Shown: piece by piece, positions 15,001 through 27,000 of the stretch | Position numbering within the stretch: the stretch's first letter is position 1 | Layout of the letters: every line of letters begins with the position of its first letter | Origin: Sipunculus nudus | Taxonomy: Eukaryota; Annelida; Sipuncula; Golfingiida; Sipunculidae | Reading direction: 5' to 3' | DNA length: 64,000 nt | Assembly: GCA_026874595.1 (NCBI GenBank) | Contig: CM049319.1 | Coordinates: forward strand, 60,768,917-60,832,916 | The notes under the pieces: generated by a model | Told to the model about the DNA's origin: nothing | What the model saw: the letters and a program-made list of their open reading frames with translations, nothing else | Database searches by the model: none | Position numbers and translations under genes: made by a program

Positions 15001-18000
15001 CAATATGTTTGGGCCCATAACTTAAAACAATTACGCAATACTGACATCATTTCTGGCATGTGTATAGAGAATGTATAGAAAAATATGTATATTATATATG
15101 ATCAAAGTCAGATCAGTGGTTTTGATATTAGGCAGTCTTGAAGTGTAACAATGGGTTTTTAATGGAGAAATGAAGTTTTTCATTAATATCTCGAAGGTAT
15201 TATGTCCTAGAGACCAAATTCTTGGCATGGTAGGGGATTTTGGAGACATCTAATTGTGTGCCAAATTTTAGGAACTGAGAGTTGAAGCTGGGGAGCTGAG
15301 CTCTTGCAAACTGCATAACACTAGCTTGATGTACCGTAATGTCTACATCAGTTTGTATCCTTCATAAGTTCGCACACTATAAATTTCCTGAAACATATTT
15401 TTCTATAATACATATATGAATTCGTACACCAACATACGGTGCCGATATTAGCTATTGCCGGTGACCACCGGCGGTCCGTATGAACCGTAATTGTTGCTAT
15501 GATTAAAACCGCTTTGCATGCGGAGATGAATCAAATGTCGACGCTGTTCATCTGATAACAACACATCTTTATGTCCAAGTGCATGGCAGTAACATGATAA
15601 CTTTAGGAACAATTTTATCAGATTTGCGACTTCAAGTAAATAGGAAAAACTGTCACTTAACTGATACCGATGGGCCGTCTTTGCTTCAGACTTGTTACAA
15701 CATGAATGTGATTTGAACAAAAGAACTCAAGGTAAAAAGATGTGTTTTTATTGATAATATTTTGTTTACTTAATAACAGAATAAGGATTTGTCAGTGGGA
15801 CAAAAATCACATTAGCTGATGATCATATACTAGCAATCCACTTGAGACAAATCTCGCACGGACCACTGATCACTGGCATGACCTGGTGCTACGAGACATC
15901 AAAGGTTAAATGGAGATCAACAGTGCTTTGAACCGCAGCTACAAAGGATATACCGCTGTCTTAAAGAGTTTTTATTTGATAAATCCCCGTAATGTCCGTG
16001 AAATCATTTATTTTTTTTCCCCGCTGTATGAATCTTATAAGAATCTCCCAAATAAAACTACCTTATCTCGCGTTGGCAACTGTGGCCGTTTGGTTAGAGG
16101 CGCATGAACTGTTAAATTGTTAACCTTGATCCCATGGTTCAAACCTGTCAATTTTTCCCCTTTTATGTTATTCCCCCGTCACAGTTTAGAAATATGATAA
16201 ACATATATTTTTCATTTATTTCTTTCCACTGAAATTACCAAACGGGAAAAATAAACATTAAATTTATTGAAATATATAAATAAATCTGATGAGATTACAT
16301 ATTCACGGCTGTAATAAGTTCACTTGCCGCCAGGTGGCACCACTAATAAATTTCATTAACGCCCTAAGAAAATCACCATTACCATTTTTTTAGGGCGTGT
16401 TCTGAAATCCATACAAATAATGTTCGTAAATGAATTAAATATTGCCAATAATTATTACAAAACAATAGCCCATTTTCTTACCGCTAATGATCCTACGCAC
16501 CGAAGTACGCCGTGAGAGACCCCTAGCTAATGATGTTTTCCTTTCATGTCCAAATTGTGAAACCCTTCGAAGATCGTTGCTTGTTTGTTTACCAATAATT
16601 TATTTGATTTGTAATATTAAGGTGATCAGTGACTCCTGTCAATTTTGTTTGCACCATAGCCGTGATCAAATAAATTTGTTAACAAATTGTACTAATGAGG
16701 TACAAATTTAACAGTTTGGGGTAATTAATTACTGAAGTTCCATTGCCGGTAGCTGGATTTTTTTATGATCTTTATGATCTTTTTTGCCGGCCTGTGGGTT
16801 ACAAATGTTTAGTTTGTTCCGGCCGGCAGTACAGGTCGTCTGGGTAACCCCCGACCGGCGCAGCTAAAACCCTGTATATCATATATATATATAAAACACC
16901 GGTTTATAAAATGCCAGTTACGGGATATAATGGATATCTTTTTTGACACCAGCTGCACTCACATATACCCAAACAAGTGTTGGTGTTTAATAATAATTAA
17001 CACGAGGGTTGCCGTACATCCCCTGTTATCGCCCACCGCCGATTCATAAGTGTCAGACGATCTTCGCTCCTACAATATTCTAATTTTTCATATTTTACAT
17101 ATAATAATTCACACACTGAGAAAAATAATTATTTTTTCCTGTACGAATTCAAGTAGACATTACGGTAAATAATATGTTACATGGTGCTTGAAAACTTGAA
17201 TAAAATCTACAGTTTTTGATCAACTGGTTTCAAATCTTTGGTTTTAACAGACAAAATGCTAACAAAAACATGCTGTGAAAATTAAATCCACAGTACCTAC
17301 AGGAAAAAACGTGCCATGGTCAAAGTTTGGCAAATTTTAAGGTACCAATTTTTTATTTTTGTTAATATTAAAAAAAAATTTAAAAGATTTTGATCTAATT
17401 TTGGGTATACAATTTAATTTTGAGTAATTAAAGTTATATTACTGGAAAAAAAGTCCATAGCTTTAACATGTTTTGTGTTAAGTGATCAAATATCTTTCCT
17501 GATTTTTTACAAAATGCATTATGTGTGAGCCCATAACTTTTTCAGATTATATAATACAGACCTAATTCCTGGCATGTACATAAGAACTATATAGGGGAAT
17601 ATTCATGGTAAAAATGAGGAAAAACAGATGAGTAGTTTTGATATTAGGCAGTTCTGAAGTGTGAAAATAGGTTTTTAATTAAAAATTGAGGTTTTTCCTT
17701 AATTTCTCAAAGGAACGAAGTCGCAAAGACCCTGTTTTCGGCTTGGTAAGAGATCTTGGGGACATCTAACATCTGGATTCCTGGGTCTTACGGTTTCAAA
17801 ACGTGCCACATCTATGGACGGACAGACGGACGGACGACGGACAATGGACCACGACTATAGCTCAGATGACTTATAGTCAGCTGAGCTAATAATGCCTGCC
17901 CACATTGATTTCTGAAAAAAGTGCACGAGAACCAAACATTATTTTTTTATGGCCTAGTTACTATCAATTTTTATATTGACAGGTTCCAGCCCATCATTTG

Positions 18001-21000
18001 TAAAACTGGTATACTGAGGCCTTTATATCAGAATTCTCAGGAAACCCTTCCAAGATGTGTCCGAGTGTAAAATTTCAAATTTCTTACCCTTACAGTTGTG
18101 ACAAGGCTGATATTATTTCCACTCACTTTTGCAATAGATCTCTTGATCCTTTTCAGCCAGGTTTGAAGAATCCAGCTTTTTGTGACATGCATGGCAGGTG
18201 AAACACAGCGTGTGGTAAGACTGAAAAAGGAAAAGTAATGTGAGACCATCTGATTCATGACAGATCATACTTTCTTTCTGTTTATTAAATGACCCCACCA
18301 ATGGAAATATTCTTGTAAGCTGGACCTTCATTATGCTGTACTCTGCAGAAATGCTGAGAAAGTAAAATCAGAACGCATGAAATTACAAAATCTGCAGGGC
18401 ATAACTCAAAAATTAAAATGAATCAAAGGAAATCAGAAGAAATAAACAAAATGATTGACAAGTTAAATCACCAAAAACCGAATAAACTAGGTTACTAGAG
18501 AAACATGGGTCTTGAAACTCAGCTGAATTCGTCTATAATTTTTTTTTCAAAATGTGGGCCCTGTGACCTTGACCCTATGACCTTAAAATCAATAGGGTTC
18601 TTCCTCTATGGGTAGGTGTGCCAAACGTAGAAGATGAGATGGTTTGGGATGAAAGGGTTTGCTTCAAATGTATCCAAGAGTATTAAATGGAACAAAGCAT
18701 CATCATTATAAATCCTTTGAATTTCAGTCAGCTGAGCTAAAAGTCATTCCAGAGATGGTGCTGAAAATTTATAATTAATTCTTATCACTTGCAGTATACC
18801 AATAATTACTACATTTGACCTGTGACATCTGGGTTTTAGTGTGTACGCAAATGGCAGTCCCTATGTGTGGTTGTTTCAACCAAACCCAAATCCTCATATT
18901 ATAGTAGGATAAAAATGGTTTATTAAATAAAATAAGAGCTCCACAAACGTGCATAATATGCCTTTTATGTCTTGTGACCTCTGACCTCATTAAATATGTG
19001 TGAAATCTGCTAAGGAATTCAACTGAGATGAGAAACTCTATTGGTAAATATGTATAATGAGTTTCATGAGAAGAAAGGATTTTTGCTAAGTCACCACGGT
19101 ACCTCCTAAGTGAGGAGACCTCTCACCTCATTAAACATGCGTGTATTTTGCTGGAAATCAAACTTAGGTGAGATATTTTAATGACTAACATTTCTGTTGA
19201 GTTTTATCAAAATCCTTCATATTCTTCTTAAGTTATTGCAGCGACACCACAAAGTAGCTTAATGACAAATTACCTTACAAAACTTGCAGGGATTTTGCCC
19301 ATAATCACAGTCGGGCGAGATAATCTGTTGGTAAGAAGTTATAGTGAGTTTGGTGAATATCCATCATAGCCCTGGTAAGTTTTCATGGCAACACTAAAAG
19401 TTAACGGACGGACATATGGACAGTGGATATACCATAATACTCCTGTCATTTGGCAGGCTTATAAAAACACTTGAAAATTCCTCAAATGCTCCATTTCTGT
19501 TTAGATATAAATAATACAAAAATCAGTTACCTGTCCAGCTCCCATCTTCTTCTCGGCAGCATAAACCACCTTGTCACATCGCCTGCAAGAGTCACCACCA
19601 GAGCTCCAACGAGACCGCTCACCGTTTCCGTTAGCCTTCCCTCCGTTCATGTCAAGTTCTCCCATCTTATCAATCACTGGAGCCACATAAGCTTCCGCTG
19701 TGTAAGGAACATTCCTGCAATAAAAGGTATCATTATTAATCAATATTTGGTTATAATTTTCTATAAACATTTCTAATACAACACCTACTTTTGTGGAAAG
19801 GCTGGGTAGGTTTTTTTTTTTTAAGGACTTTTTTCATTCAAAGTTTCATGTATAATGTTTACTCTCCTGAGTTTTAAGTGAAAAAAATACAATAATCTGT
19901 GGAATATATTACTATTTTTAATTCATATTTTTCTCTCAAAATATTGGTTCGACTACAGTAACCTCATTCCAAGCCATGCATCATGAGTCTTCAAAACAAT
20001 TAAACTCTGCCTGTCTAATAAGGCCTATTTTAAGGATGTGTCAAAAATATATAAATGTTATAAAATAGCAGCTATCAGTGGTTGGTTCCATCTAAGATGA
20101 CCAAATCACATCCTAATTAAAGTAGCCCATTCAAGTACCTTTTAAAAAAGAATGTCTAATTTCTAGTTTCCCCTCTGTATATATTAATGATCTATGGATA
20201 TTTTTGGTTGTGAAAAGTTCTCATAGGGCCTTAGTGAAGGATGTATGAACTTGTTTATCAACAACATATTTGTAAACACAGAAATGTTGACAAACGGAAA
20301 CAAGGGACCTATGGGTCACGACGCTCAGCTGTTATATATGATAAAAAAATATTATTTAGAAATGAGGCACATGCTGGTTTTGTGTGGTAATAAATATAAG
20401 CTGTATTATGAGTTGTTGTTGTTTAGCTTATGTATGATTTTGATAGTACCTTTGGAGACAGGGAAGAGGACTAATTTCATTTGTTTTATTAACAAATGGA
20501 GTACTACTGTCACACAGATTTTGACTTGGCCAGATAACTTATAAGCAGAACATATAATATAAGAGTTTAACTATTTATTAAAAAAATTACAAATATAATC
20601 ATATTCGTATTTAAATACAATTACAAAGTATTCGCACCATGTCTGGTATTTATTCAGTTTTCACCAAACAATGATGTTGAGAATCCAGAATATACAAAAT
20701 TCACACATTTAAATAATGATCATAAGTACCTGGTTTTATGGCTTTTATTTATATTAAAAAGTAACTGTAAAAAATTCATTCTGGACTTATTTCACATCAA
20801 TGTACACACTAGACACAGTAGGAATCTAGATTAATATTATCAACTGCATCTTTGTCTATCATTAATTTCCTTCATATAATCCCTAATGATTAGTAATGAA
20901 TAATATGATTTACTTCTTTATCATTAAAATTGAACTGAAAATGCCATAGGTGACTGCATGGTGTTATTTGGAATATGTGACATTCTACCCATCGATACAA

Positions 21001-24000
21001 GATTCTTATATCATCAGTAACTGCAAGTTAATTTCCTGTTATTATAAACTAACAAATTCCTTTTCTAGTTTTCTTTAATTTGTTATTAAAAACCAATAAA
21101 AATTTATTAATTTAATGTTTATTGTTATGTTGTTGGTTAAAACTACTAGATGAGTTGGGTTGGACACCTGGATCAACTGTGGCTGGCCATAAGCTGCCTG
21201 GATTCTCGCCTCAAGCGTGCATAATTTGATGAAAGGTCAACAAGGTCAACATACAGGTGACTCAAGAGGGGCTGGAGAGAGCCAAAGTCTGACAGGGTCT
21301 CATAAAAAACATTAATAAAAGCTACAATATTTGGCCAATTTCTTTAAGCTTTCTAAACTAAAAAGCTGAAATCCTTATGTGTGCATGATATGAAAATTAT
21401 ATCAACAGTGCTCACGAAAACAAACGTGCCATGGTCACAGTTGGGCAAAATTTAAGGTACTAATTTTATATTTATACTAATAACTTATAAAATATGAAAA
21501 ATTCAGAACTAATTTTGGGTATTCAATTGAATCTTGATTAAATAATGTTACATCCCTGACAAAAATATCTCTAGCTTCAGCAATGCCCTTGTTAAGGGAG
21601 TAAATATATTTCTTGATCTTTTACAAAGTGCATTATGTTTGGGCCCATAACTTAAAACAATTATGCAATACTGACATCATTCTGGCATGTGCATAGCGAA
21701 TGTATAGAAAAATATGTATATTATTTATGATTAAAGTCAGATCAGTGGTTTTGATATTAGGCAGTCTTAAAGTGTAACAATGGGTTTTTAATGGAAAAAT
21801 GAAGTTTTTCATTGATATCTCGAAGGAATTAAGTCCTAGTGACCAAATTCTTGGCATGGTATGGGATTTTTTGAGAAATCTAACTGTATGCCAAATTTAA
21901 GGAACTTAGAGCTGAAGCTCGGGAGCTGAGCTCTAGCAAACTGCATAACACTAGCAATATAAGACATGGTGCTTGAAAACTTGAATAAAATCTACAGTTT
22001 TTGATCAACTGGTTTCAAATATTTTGTGTAAACAGTTGAAATGCTAACAAAAACATGCTGTGAAAATTAAATCCACAGCAGTTACAGCAAAAAAAGTGCC
22101 ATGGTCAAAGTTGGGCAAAATTTAAGGTACCAATTTTTTATTTTTGCTAATATTTTAAAAAATTTAAAAGATTTTGATCTAATTTTGGGTATACAATTTA
22201 ATTTTGATTAATAAAAGTAATATTACTGGAAAAAAAGTGCTTAGCTTTAACAAGTTTTGTGTTAAGTGATAAAATTTCTTTCCTGATTATTTACAAAATG
22301 CATTATGTTTGGGCCCATAACTTTTTTAAATTATATAATACAGACCTAATTTCTGGCATGTACATAGGAATTATATAGAGGATTATTTATAGGAAATATG
22401 AGGAAATACAGATGAGTGGTTTTGATATTAGGCAGTCCTGAAGTGTGAATATAGGTTTTTAATAAAAAATTGAGGTTTTTCCTTAATTTCTCAAAGGAAT
22501 GAAGTCGAAAAGACCCAGTTTTCGGCTTGGTAGGAGATCTTGGGGACATCTAACATTATGCTGAATTTTGGATTCCTAGGTCTTACGGTTTCAAAACGTG
22601 CCACATCTACGGACGGACGGACGGACGGACGGACGGACGGACGGACAGACGGACGGACGACGGACAATGGACCACGACTATAGCTCAGATGACTTATAGT
22701 CAGCTGAGCTAAAAATATGTTACCTGAGGTGGTAGGTTGCATATATGAGGAGGTAGAAAGGTCACTTATTGCAATAACGCCATTTGCAAAGCTCTGGCTT
22801 ATCTGACTTGCTGCAAGATGCCTTTGATGACTGTGTTTTTTATTATCTTGGAGAGCCTCAACATATTAAAAACACATTGATATAAACAAAAAACAAGCAG
22901 TCTGTGTGTGGTGATATCCACGTTTTCTGGCCTATTTTTATAAAAGCTCCAAGGGATTACCTTTAATTCATAAATGTTAGATAGGTGATTGGGCCCCTTT
23001 TAGGTTAAGATGATAACCGATAACAGGGATTATCAGGTTAATTCACAATAAGTACTTCCCTACTACCATGATATTATGTAACATTGGCTTTTTGTGCAAA
23101 GTTTTAGTTCACAGACATGCCATTTTAGGTTTATTACATTTTAGGTTTATATAACATTTATTTTTGTGAAATGCATGATATTCTATAAGGAAGAAATAAT
23201 TATAATATAACAAATACAGTAGAACGCCTGTATTATGGTCACCATCGGGACTGGATGAAAGTGGCCTTAATACAGGAGTGGCCGTTATACAGGACTTGAT
23301 GGGGGGGGGGGGGGGGTTAACATGTAACACGAAACCAAGTTCTGATCTTTATTACAATCAACAAAATAAACATAAATACAGAGTATAAGTATAACACTGT
23401 TATCAGTAAAAAATAAAAAAAAATATTTATAATCACGAATGTGTTCACAAGGACATTAAAGATTGTTTAAAGATCCACAGTTTGCTAAACGTTTTTCTGA
23501 TGACATAATCATCAGGACACGTTGGTTGTCATTCGTTAATTAAATGACAAACACCCTGATTAAGATCGGGCAAGCACAACAGATTCCCCAACATACACGC
23601 AGGTCGGAACACATGCCTTACTATTGTGCACACCCGTGCAGTGGGGCTGAGTGGGGTAGTATGATGCTGGCTACGTGTCAAACAACTCAGTCACGGTCAA
23701 GTGGTTACCTTTTTCCAGGCACTCATTAACAGACAGGAATATGTGAGAGCGGACACTTGTGTAATGATATTTAGGTCAGAAGTGGCCGCTTGATTTGTTT
23801 AGCCCATGTCACGGAGTCACTGCCCCTGACCGTAATTGAGGCGTTTCCCGGCCTGCAGGAATGAGATACCTGGCTGTAATATGGAAACGAGGAGTGACAG
23901 TAATTGACAACAAAATGATTATGAAATATAACAGTCGAAAATTCGGGACCGGAAAATCTTAACATTATAAGACGCATTGACCGTTATTAAGGCGTGGCCG

Positions 24001-27000
24001 TTAGCAGGCCTTCTACTGTATATGGATTATTTGTATAATCAAAATGACAGAATCACATTCTCTGAAAACTGCACATTTGCGAGCCTGTTGGCAATCCTGA
24101 AAAGTACTAGAGACCTTGATATTATAAAAAGTACTGGAGTTCTCATGCAAGAAACTGTATCATAATATTCTGATATCACCATGAATATCGCTTTACACTT
24201 AATTGATTATCTTAATATTATACTGATATCTTCACAAACCTGATCCAAAGCAGCCCCAGTCAAAACAAGTCGCTATGTTTCCTATATTAATTTCCAAGTT
24301 CAACTAGGAAAGGTTAAAAGAAAGCAAATGTATGCATTATACAAAGTCTGTAAACACCAGCATTAAACTGATGTTTGGTATGTCCCTGAGAGTGGTATAA
24401 CTTGATAACAATAAGAAAAGTTGAGAACCCTAACTACATTCTGTATCTATACTTAACACTACCTAACCCAACCTTCCTTTGACACACAGCCATGTATGGA
24501 CCCCAAGTAAATTAATTCAAATATGCTCAGACACACAGATAAAGTAAAATATGGCATATATTAGAACATACTGTCTGGTAACTACATTGCTTTTTCCAGT
24601 GTCCATCGACAGCATGGTGCCAGCACCACAGGCGTAGCCATAACCCTTCGGCCCGAACTGTTTGTTGTAACATGGCCTGCAGTACAGCTCCCCATCATGA
24701 TCAGCTGCAGAGGTACTGTCTACTTTTTTATGGCAGTTACCTGCAACATAAGGGTTTATATTGTCAAAGATGTTAACATAGAAGGAGAGAGCACTCCAAG
24801 TTCAATGCTTGCAGCCATGCTATCCTTTGAGTTTATTTCACTAGCCTATTGTGCTGACAGTGGTACTTGCCCCCCCCCCTCTTATCTTAAATTTCATTAA
24901 GCCTAACTGGGCAGATTGTCTGGTTTGATGTGTTTTATGCACTTGAGAGTAAACCTTTCATGGGTCTAACACACTGGGTGTGATTTCAAGAATTAATAGA
25001 ATCAGCAGAAGTCAATTTTCATATTCTGTACTTTCCATAATTTAATCAATTTAACACATTAAACAGGGCAAGAAAAACAATACACTGGTATTGCAAAGAC
25101 AATATACTGGTACTACACCAGTAAAACTATTTAACCAATTGAAAATGAGCAAACTTGTACAAAATAAAACAGCTACACTCACACTCAGTTCAACATATTA
25201 AGCTTAATAACTACTTAAGGGATGAAAAATAGCCTTTTGGGTACAAATGGCGAATTTGGCAAAACGTTGGGTGCAAAGAGTGAATTTGCCTAATGATGTG
25301 ATAAAATTTTAGGTAAATTTATGTATATAAAAAACCATCAATCATGAATAAGCAGCCATGACTAACCAAAAACATGATAATTAGATTCCCTGAATTATCA
25401 AAGAAAACATCTTACCACAATTAAAGCATAGCTTATGGTACTTCCTGCCCAGGGCTAGCATCTGCTCTGCGAAGTAAACTCGCTTGCCACATCGGGGGCA
25501 GCAGTCCGGGTCCTCCTTGTTCACATACTCCTCTCTAGGGGAGGACGTTTCCCTGGAGACCATGGAATAACAAAAGTACAAGCAACATTAAACATTGGAT
25601 AATAAAGAGTGACTAGATATACAAGTATTCATTATAGGCCTGTTAATTGCTGTGATTCAATTTGATTATCAATTATTGCCTTTTGATTGAATTCTCGGTT
25701 TGATTACTGTATACCTTAGAAATATTCTGTCAGAGACATGTGTGTACTAAACATTTTCATCCCATATGATGCTATAAGATTAAGATTATTATATACTCGA
25801 GAATTTGTGCAGACCAAGTAATATTTAAATCTTCTCATCCATTATTGTGCTAACATCTGTTAATCTCTCTCTGAAAAAATATGCCTTTAGTTTTGATTTG
25901 AAAATTGGCAGAGATTGACTTGATCTGATGTCTAGAGGAAGAGCATTCCATAATGAATGTCCAGTTGCATAGAATGCTCTCTCACCACACAAGGCCCTTT
26001 AAGTTCTTGGACATCCTAACATGTGGCTGTCAGTTGACTGTAAGGTTCTTGTAGGTCTTTACGGATGGATTAGTTCTTTAAGATAGATGTGTGCCAGGTT
26101 ATGTTTGTGAACAACAAAATTTTAAATGTTATCCTCTGTGCTATTGAGAGCCAGTGGAGATCATATTAAGGTGAAATAAGGCCATGTTTATGTGTTCTGG
26201 TGATAATCCTGGCAGCAGTACAGCTACAGGTCAATGCTTTATCATGAAATATTAACATCTTTGCTCCGTGTATGGTACAAACTCACTTTTTCTCGGAGCC
26301 ATTGGTGGCCCCATTATCCATTGACAGCATGGTCCCGGCTCCTCCAGCAAATCCATAGCCTTTTGGTCCAAAGTTTCTCCCATGGCAGCTTTTACAGTAC
26401 AGCTCACCCTCATGATCAGCAGCACTCCGACTGTCAACCTTAGTGTGGCAGAGAGCTGTGAAGAAAAAAAATGTCCTCGTTAATGTGGCAGAGAGCTGTG
26501 GAGAAAAGACATGTCCCCATTAATGTGGCAGAGAGCTGTGGAAAAAAAATGTCCACATTAATGTGGCAGAGAGCTGTGGGAAAAAAAAATGTCCACGTTA
26601 ATGTGGCAGAGAGCTGTGGAGAAAAGAAATGTCCACGTTAATGTGGCGAAGAGCTGTGGAGAAAAGAAATGTCCACATTAATGTGGCAAAGAGCTGTGGA
26701 GAAAAGAAATGTCCACGTTAATGTAGCAAAGAGCTGTGGAGAAAAGAAATGTCCATGTTAATGTGGCAAAGAGCTGTGGAGAAAGGAATGTCCAAGTTAA
26801 TGTGGCAAAGAACTGTGGAGAAAAGAACAAATGTCCACATTACAGTGGCAGAGAGCTGTGGAGAAAAAAAATGTCCATGTTAATGTGGCAAAGAGCTGTG
26901 GAGAAAAGAACAAATGTCCAAGTTAATGTGGCAAAGAACTGTGGAGAAAAGAAATGTCCATGTTAATGTGGCAAAGAGTTGTGGAGAAAAGAACAAATGT

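Larger units (their letters stand above)
13437..17889 (+). mobile_element. 2.6-kb HINE-like element H3, split by a TIR transposon
   Basis: Both ends match H1. The left part runs to 15333 and the right part resumes at 17166; the interval is an inserted TIR element. Without it the copy would be about 2.6 kb. The sequence just before H3 (13360-13436, with AATCTACAGTACCTACAGGA) resembles the interior of an H core, so H3 may have landed in an older H fragment. Confidence 0.8.

Noticed and set aside
15448-15720. 90-codon frame in the TIR transposon as a transposase or captured gene
   Set aside because: No DDE or DNA-binding motif and too short; kept only as a note within the element.
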